From contig NC_044916.1 in NCBI RefSeq assembly GCF_003576645.1, positions 2,812,702 to 2,876,701 on the forward strand: a stretch of 64,000 nucleotides of DNA, in the 5' to 3' direction. The DNA comes from Ipomoea triloba (lineage: Eukaryota; Streptophyta; Magnoliopsida; Solanales; Convolvulaceae). The notes beneath the pieces were generated by a model. The model was given only the letters and a program-made list of their open reading frames with translations. It was not told the origin of the DNA and did no database searches. This document shows positions 55,288 to 64,000 of the stretch, piece after piece. The position numbers and the translations under genes are program-made. The number at the start of each line of letters is the position of its first letter. Position 1 is the stretch's first letter.

Positions 55288-55617
55288 TATGTCTTAACGT
55301 GTTGTTGGTGCGATTGCACCATTAGTTATGTAAAAACGTACAAATAATGTTAGGAAATGGACAACAAAGAAATGACCAATGGACCAACAAACATACAACA
55401 TACCATTAGGTACGCATTACCACAAAACTCACCATTCAGTATGCATAAACGTATCACACAATGTTCGAAAAGGCACCATTAAGTGTGGTGAGGTACAGTA
55501 CATTTTTTTGTATGTGTGGCGTGTTTTGTGGTGCATTATGCATTCTTTGTTGTGCATTTCTTAACACGTACTATTGATATATTTTTGCATAACTAATGCG
55601 ACCTCACGTTAAGACAT
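55288..55617. mobile_element. MITE-like inverted-repeat element
   Basis: About 330 bp bounded by ATGTCTTAACGTG...ATTAGTTATG and its inverse at 55580-55617 (CATAACTAAT...CACGTTAAGACAT). No coding sequence. The target-site duplication is unclear. It sits 0.3 kb before CRK7. Confidence 0.65.
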
Positions 55618-55785
55618 GATCGTATTGGAACTTGGTCATATATATATTTAGAATTTACATTACCAGTACTATTAAATATAAATTTTTAATTTAAAAATAT
55701 TAAATAAGATAAGCAAAGAGAATAGAATTGATTAATAATTATAAAATCTGACCAACCACAACTCAATCAACTCCTCTCTTACCCA

Positions 55786-55833
55786 ATCCTTTCTTCACGC
55801 TATTCCCCGCCACGACAACAAATAAAATGACCG
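55786..55833 (+). promoter_or_regulatory. Conserved proximal CRK promoter block
   Basis: AATCCTTTCTTCACGCTATT, then CCACGACAACAAATAAAATG, at the same distance (about 70-120 bases) from the CRK7 start as in CRK5 and CRK6, with a few changes. Confidence 0.55.
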
Positions 55834-55902
55834 TATAAGCATCTTCTCCACTGTATATATAGTGATTATCATATGTTGCTGTGATATACCAAAAAATATA
55901 CG

Positions 55903-58520
<2,618 letters not shown>

Positions 58521-58656
58521 TTTTAAGAAGATCCTGTGCGGCCTACTGAATAAATAGAATAATTGTTGGCAAGAATCGAGCTTAACCTTCAAATATAAGA
58601 ATTATGCTTCACGGCTCCATCTACTCTGCTACATACTATCTTAATTAGGGCTGCTT

Positions 58657-58785
58657 TTTTTTTTTTTTTTTTTTTAATACTACTAACTCTATTAGAATGC
58701 GTACTCCACTGAGGCTCGAACCCACCACCTCCCGTATAAAGGGAAGGGTTTGATGCCACTGGACTACAAGGTCCTTGGCTAAAAA
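58657..58785 (-). mobile_element. tRNA-derived SINE, minus strand
   Basis: Minus strand: CCAAGGACCTTGTAGTCCAG (A-box TAGTCCAGTGG), then GGTGGGTTCGAGCCTCAG (B box), then the signature AATAGAGTTAGTAGTATT and a poly-A tail. Best preserved member of the SINE family seen at 6044 and 52675. The copy at 61001-61130 lies in the N-bounded duplicate. Confidence 0.8.
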
Positions 58786-59389
58786 ATAAAATTCATATAC
58801 TTTGAACTAGGGTTTGAACTTTTCCATAAAATAAAATCGCTAGTTGTAAGTGTTTTTTTTTAGTACTATTGAGTAGTATCACTTTAATATACTTTATGTA
58901 CCCACTACTGAGGTTCAATCCTGTGACTTCCCTCCGAACCGGTTTTTGGATTTTTTGTGGCTTCATTCTTATAAATAAATGAGGTTCTACCAAAAGTATA
59001 AGCCCTATATTTAAAATCAATACCTAAAATATATGATTTTTACTTCAAGTTATCTCTGCAGATTCCGGGCTTGAGACATCTTGGGAAAAAACATAATGGT
59101 TTTGTCATGCTCAATTAATTAGGTCTTAATTATTAGGAGAGATGAGGGATTTGGGATAAAACTGATGTGTTTTAGTATTAATTGTAGATTTTTTTTTATT
59201 TCCTAAGTAATAACTAGATCAAAAATAAATATAAGACCCTCTAAAAATGGAGGCCCTGTGTTGTTGTCCGATCTTGCACGTCCTAAAATCTGACCATGAC
59301 TATCATTTAAGGAGAGCGATAGAGGTGTCAATTGAACGCAAGGTGATTGGCTCGGTAATTGTAAGTTTGGCATGGCATGGATAAAAAAT

Positions 59390-59495
59390 CATTGTTTATT
59401 AAATATTGTTAACCAACTAGTCAACCATGCAAAATGCCAAAAGTCTTGTTCGTATGAATGGGGCAGCGGAGGTCACGGGGAAGCTGAAGGATTTG
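59390..59495. repeat. CRK flank segment (copy of 27720-27835)
   Basis: TTCGTATGAATGGGGCAGCG and CACGGGGAAGCTGAAGGA match the region 0.8 kb before CRK3. Found here beyond CRK7, it hints that another CRK unit once followed or follows. Confidence 0.65.
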
Positions 59496-59997
59496 TGTTT
59501 GTACTTTAATTTTGAGATTCAAAAATCAAAATTCCACTCTTGTCTCTCTTAATTCCCTATTGTATTAATACCCCATATAGTCCTCGACTATAATGGTTTT
59601 ACTCAATTTAGTCTTAAGTGACTTTTTGTACTCTATTTGGCCCTCGACTTTAATGGTTTTACCCACTTTAGTCCTCTGTTAAGAATTTTGTTTGTTGGGT
59701 GTTAATAACAAGGTTAACATGGTAATTTCATTTCTATTTTATTTTTTATCAAATTAATTATTAATTATATGTCCTAATTTATCTCCCTCTTCTGCATAGT
59801 TGATACAGTTTCCTCATTCCCCTTGGTACCAGCAGATGATAGATCACTGGGCTGCTCTGAGTGCCATCCCCTAGCTAAAAGACAGGGCCAAACAGCTTAT
59901 CAGAAAAGTTCATTCAACTCAACTTTTCTTAGTCGAAATTTACCTGTCAAAAACTTTAGAATTTCGATTGCTGTGAGAGAGGAGCATGGTTTAGTGT

Positions 59998-60282
59998 TCA
60001 GTAGTCGACGAAGCAGTAGGCAGCAGCTCCGAATCCACCTGGTGCTGTCACAGTTTGCGCCGGCTGGTGATGGTCTGAAGCGGTGTGCACATGACGCCAC
60101 GCAGCAGTTGCTGCCTGTGCTGCACGCCACACACCCCTCGGCCAAGGAAGGGAGCCCTCCCACACGGCCCTGTTGCGCGCTCTCCAAATGTGATATAATA
60201 CTGCTACAACATTCAGAACATCCTCCTCCATTAGCATGAATAATGCATTAGCAAACCACACACCAAAATCATCCCCACCCAC
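59998..60282 (-). pseudogene. LINE ORF2 fragment (linker before RNase H)
   Basis: 94 residues including VLNVVAVLYHIWRARNRAVWEG and a Trp-rich tail. This is the W-x-x-R-N-x-x-V/W-x-x pattern typical of plant L1 ORF2 between the zinc-binding motif and RNase H. There are no other parts of the ORF in register. The plus-strand frame across the same bases (59823-60239) has no known features. A second copy at 62343-62627 belongs to the duplicated block. Confidence 0.6.
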
Positions 60283-60379
60283 ACTAGCGCTTCTCGGGAG
60301 GCAACCCGATGGTACTTTTATTTTCTACACGCTTTACTTTTCATTTCTTACCTTTAGATTCAATTGTGTTTTTTTGCAG

Positions 60380-60998
60380 GACCTTAAGATTCAATTCTCT
60401 AATCATGGCTAATTCAAGAACTTTGGGAATGTGCATTGAGTTTATGGTTTTACAGGAGAAATTATGCTGTGAGATGAGCCAAGTATACCGGCACCTAATA
60501 GTTAAAGCATTGAAAAAGGGGAGTCTCTTTATCTTCCCTACATTTTGATTACCTATGTGCTTAACTTATAAAGTGTGGAAACTGGAGGTTACTTGGCATT
60601 ACATTGCATGTCTTTAAGTCTTTCATAAAAGCAATGTTGTGATCCTCTTAGCCCATAGCCCACTTCTAAAGTGTGGAAAAGGGCATTGCACTAGACGAAT
60701 GACCTTATTTCTTTCCCACCGTGCTCAAAGAGTGAACATCGAGGACGATGTTCTTTTCTAAAGTGTGGAAAGGAAAGCACTTCGTGCTTAAAGCTTTTGA
60801 TCAAATATGTGATGCCTAGCATAGAACTATGCATGTGCTTGAAATTAATACCTTGTTTAGTCTAGCATGGAAATGTGTGCTTTGAGTGAATGATTGAGTC
60901 TCAATTGCGAATATCCTTAGAAATAAACTCTTTTACACTTTAAAATTGTCTATATTGTATGCTTGCATGATGTTCACCCTCTATTTGGTTTGGACCAT
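60380..60998. other. Probable gypsy non-coding region
   Basis: Repeated AAAGTGTGGAAA motifs (near 60570, 60670, 60760) and GAACATCGAGGACGATGTTC near 60737 resemble the segment that follows pol in plant Athila/Tat-type gypsy elements. No coding domain is present, so this is an inference from style. The duplicate is at 62725-63343. Confidence 0.4.
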
Positions 60999-60999
60999 N

Positions 61000-63343
61000 T
61001 TTTTTTTTTTTTTTTTTTTGAATACTACTAACTCTATTAGAATGCGTACTCCACTGAGGCTCGAACCCACCACCTCCCGTATAAAGGGAAGGGTTTGATG
61101 CCACTGGACTACAAGGTCCTTGGCTAAAAAATAAAATTCATATACTTTGAACTAGGGTTTGAACTTTTCCATAAAATAAAATCGCTAGTTGTAAGTGTTT
61201 TTTTTTAGTACTATTGAGTAGTATCACTTTAATATACTTTATGTACCCACTACTGAGGTTCAATCCTGTGACTTCCCTCCGAACCGGTTTTTGGATTTTT
61301 TGTGGCTTCATTCTTATAAATAAATGAGGTTCTACCAAAAGTATAAGCCCTATATTTAAAATCAATACCTAAAATATATGATTTTTACTTCAAGTTATCT
61401 CTGCAGATTCCGGGCTTGAGACATCTTGGGAAAAAACATAATGGTTTTGTCATGCTCAATTAATTAGGTCTTAATTATTAGGAGAGATGAGGGATTTGGG
61501 ATAAAACTGATGTGTTTTAGTATTAATTGTAGATTTTTTTTTATTTCCTAAGTAATAACTAGATCAAAAATAAATATAAGACCCTCTAAAAATGGAGGCC
61601 CTGTGTTGTTGTCCGATCTTGCACGTCCTAAAATCTGACCATGACTATCATTTAAGGAGAGCGATAGAGGTGTCAATTGAACGCAAGGTGATTGGCTCGG
61701 TAATTGTAAGTTTGGCATGGCATGGATAAAAAATCATTGTTTATTAAATATTGTTAACCAACTAGTCAACCATGCAAAATGCCAAAAGTCTTGTTCGTAT
61801 GAATGGGGCAGCGGAGGTCACGGGGAAGCTGAAGGATTTGTGTTTGTACTTTAATTTTGAGATTCAAAAATCAAAATTCCACTCTTGTCTCTCTTAATTC
61901 CCTATTGTATTAATACCCCATATAGTCCTCGACTATAATGGTTTTACTCAATTTAGTCTTAAGTGACTTTTTGTACTCTATTTGGCCCTCGACTTTAATG
62001 GTTTTACCCACTTTAGTCCTCTGTTAAGAATTTTGTTTGTTGGGTGTTAATAACAAGGTTAACATGGTAATTTCATTTCTATTTTATTTTTTATCAAATT
62101 AATTATTAATTATATGTCCTAATTTATCTCCCTCTTCTGCATAGTTGATACAGTTTCCTCATTCCCCTTGGTACCAGCAGATGATAGATCACTGGGCTGC
62201 TCTGAGTGCCATCCCCTAGCTAAAAGACAGGGCCAAACAGCTTATCAGAAAAGTTCATTCAACTCAACTTTTCTTAGTCGAAATTTACCTGTCAAAAACT
62301 TTAGAATTTCGATTGCTGTGAGAGAGGAGCATGGTTTAGTGTTCAGTAGTCGACGAAGCAGTAGGCAGCAGCTCCGAATCCACCTGGTGCTGTCACAGTT
62401 TGCGCCGGCTGGTGATGGTCTGAAGCGGTGTGCACATGACGCCACGCAGCAGTTGCTGCCTGTGCTGCACGCCACACACCCCTCGGCCAAGGAAGGGAGC
62501 CCTCCCACACGGCCCTGTTGCGCGCTCTCCAAATGTGATATAATACTGCTACAACATTCAGAACATCCTCCTCCATTAGCATGAATAATGCATTAGCAAA
62601 CCACACACCAAAATCATCCCCACCCACACTAGCGCTTCTCGGGAGGCAACCCGATGGTACTTTTATTTTCTACACGCTTTACTTTTCATTTCTTACCTTT
62701 AGATTCAATTGTGTTTTTTTGCAGGACCTTAAGATTCAATTCTCTAATCATGGCTAATTCAAGAACTTTGGGAATGTGCATTGAGTTTATGGTTTTACAG
62801 GAGAAATTATGCTGTGAGATGAGCCAAGTATACCGGCACCTAATAGTTAAAGCATTGAAAAAGGGGAGTCTCTTTATCTTCCCTACATTTTGATTACCTA
62901 TGTGCTTAACTTATAAAGTGTGGAAACTGGAGGTTACTTGGCATTACATTGCATGTCTTTAAGTCTTTCATAAAAGCAATGTTGTGATCCTCTTAGCCCA
63001 TAGCCCACTTCTAAAGTGTGGAAAAGGGCATTGCACTAGACGAATGACCTTATTTCTTTCCCACCGTGCTCAAAGAGTGAACATCGAGGACGATGTTCTT
63101 TTCTAAAGTGTGGAAAGGAAAGCACTTCGTGCTTAAAGCTTTTGATCAAATATGTGATGCCTAGCATAGAACTATGCATGTGCTTGAAATTAATACCTTG
63201 TTTAGTCTAGCATGGAAATGTGTGCTTTGAGTGAATGATTGAGTCTCAATTGCGAATATCCTTAGAAATAAACTCTTTTACACTTTAAAATTGTCTATAT
63301 TGTATGCTTGCATGATGTTCACCCTCTATTTGGTTTGGACCAT
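61000..63343. repeat. Second copy of 2.34-kb block (N-bounded)
   Basis: Same content and order as 58655-60998: SINE 61001-61130, CRK-flank segment at about 61735-61840, LINE fragment 62343-62627 (minus) and gypsy-like tail. It continues without a break into 63344 onward, so this copy is the one anchored to the right flank. Confidence 0.85.
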
Positions 63344-63590
63344 AGTCAAGGAGGCATCGGAGTGGGAGTGTACACTTTTCAACTCTAGAAAGATAAATGT
63401 GCTAAGCCCGGAAATGAACAAATCTTTGGCTAGCTTGGGGCAAAAGTGAGGCTTATTTGCTCTCTTGAAGGTGGCGTGTGGGGCTGTGAAGGAGAAGTTT
63501 ATTATCGTATACTCAAAAGAGCCCAACGAGGCCACCTTGTGTGGAAAAAGAAATAGAAAATGAAAAAAAAAATCGTCTTCGAAGACATTG
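63344..63590. other. Probable gypsy non-coding region, continued
   Basis: No coding domain. It leads into the tandem repeats and shares their AAGCCC, GAAGG and AAAAAGC-type wording. Likely the same element as 62725-63343. Confidence 0.4.
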
Positions 63591-63905
63591 GGGCAACCAT
63601 TGCACCGCCTTCGAAAAAGCGTAGGGCTCTACGTGAAGTCGGTTGTCCCAATACAAGGTTTTAGAAGACGAGAAAACAAAAGAGAGCCATTCCGCCAAGA
63701 TTCGGGCACCCATTGCACCGTCTTTGAAAAAGCATGGAGATCCATGTGAAGTCGGGTCGCCCGATGAGGTTATCTTGGGGAATGAGAAAAGGGGAGATCT
63801 ATTCCGTTAGGACCGGGCACCCATTGCACTTATCTCGAAAAAGCATGTAGCTCTATGAGATCGGGTCGCCCGACGGTTGGTCCTAAGGGGTAGGAGAGGC
63901 CCTTG
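63591..63905. repeat. Tandem repeat of about 112 bp, three units
   Basis: Units start at about 63591, 63704 and 63815 with GGGCACCCATTGCACCG, then TTCGAAAAAGCATG, then GAAGTCGGGTCGCCCGA. They differ in detail. Such arrays are common in the 3' untranslated part of plant Tat/Ogre gypsy elements, which would fit the sequence before it. Confidence 0.7.
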
Positions 63906-64000
63906 TTAACCGCTCACATTAGCTTATCTAGGGGGCTTGAGGTGATAAGGGTGGTCGGTTAGAGTTGATTTGTGTACATCGTTCCACTAGTTGGCTCAGC

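Larger units (their letters stand above)
58655..60998. repeat. First copy of 2.34-kb block (N-bounded)
   Basis: Recurs as 61000-63343 at offset 2345, matching everywhere I compared except one base at the poly-T edge. The first copy ends at an N (60999) and the second starts in the SINE poly-T. Contents: two SINE pieces (58657-58785 and about 58850-58950), a CRK-flank segment (59390-59495), a LINE ORF2 fragment and probable gypsy non-coding DNA. Confidence 0.85.

Noticed and set aside
59823..60239. 138-residue plus-strand ORF, present twice
   Set aside because: No recognisable domain; it is antisense to a LINE ORF2-like frame and is repeated only by the N-bounded duplication.
60309..60548. 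Small ORF MVLLFSTRF...
   Set aside because: Short, no domain, lies in probable gypsy non-coding DNA and is part of the duplicated block.

Overview
This is a plant nuclear window, almost certainly from a eudicot. The genes have seven exons with GT-AG introns, the intergenic DNA is AT-rich, and LTR retrotransposons, LINEs, SINEs and MITEs are abundant. The protein families would fit an asterid such as a morning-glory relative, but that placement is only a guess. No bacterial features are present.

The backbone is a tandem, same-strand (+) cluster of cysteine-rich receptor-like kinases (CRKs). Each codes for a signal peptide, two extracellular DUF26 (Gnk2-type, C-X8-C-X2-C) domains, one transmembrane helix and a Ser/Thr kinase. 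Five loci can be assembled into full in-frame seven-exon genes of 652-673 residues: CRK1 2580-6025, CRK3 28623-31564, CRK5 39694-42649, CRK6 49421-52472 and CRK7 55903-58520. Two loci are broken. CRK2 (24177-26357) has lost nearly all of its ectodomain and its kinase core. CRK4 (35565-38261) has lost the second DUF26 and the membrane exon and carries frameshifts. Older relics lie at 1208-1291 (exon 3), 19668-19875 (exon 7) and 53172-53303 (exon 4). Duplicated upstream blocks and a shared proximal promoter block show that the loci arose by repeated unequal duplication of whole gene-plus-flank units.

Mobile DNA fills the spaces. At 11695-18880 a PIF/Harbinger-like MITE was split by a degenerate Ty1/copia element (11718-18598). 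At 19876-22090 a copy of the CRK1 3' flank carries a Mutator-type MITE and a perfect hairpin. At 22100-23470 degenerate tandem repeats are split by a 600-bp foldback. A MITE with a GC-rich minisatellite lies at 26560-27241, and an internally deleted copia element (minus strand) at 33352-34948. A second copy of the Mutator-type MITE sits in a CRK4 intron (37431-37884). A Ty3/gypsy element with only gag and protease (TR-GAG-like) lies at 43154-47366, a LINE with a 17-bp target-site duplication at 47994-49032, and a GC-rich element at 53637-54089. Beyond 59.5 kb are LINE scraps and probable gypsy non-coding tandem repeats.

Three blocks occur twice in direct tandem, apparently identically, each copy pair joined at a single N: 14062-16170/16172-18280, 43654-45347/45368-47061 and 58655-60998/61000-63343. 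These look like gap-joining artefacts of the assembly and should not be counted as biological duplications without checking.

CRKs are apoplast-sensing receptor kinases, commonly linked to defence and redox or stress signalling. Nothing here shows the ligand or pathway of these particular genes. I did not find a convincing new biological system. The most interesting items are the CRK4-derived single-DUF26 secreted ORF, the activation-segment change in CRK1, the GC-AG intron of CRK3, the conserved CRK promoter block and the gag-only gypsy element.
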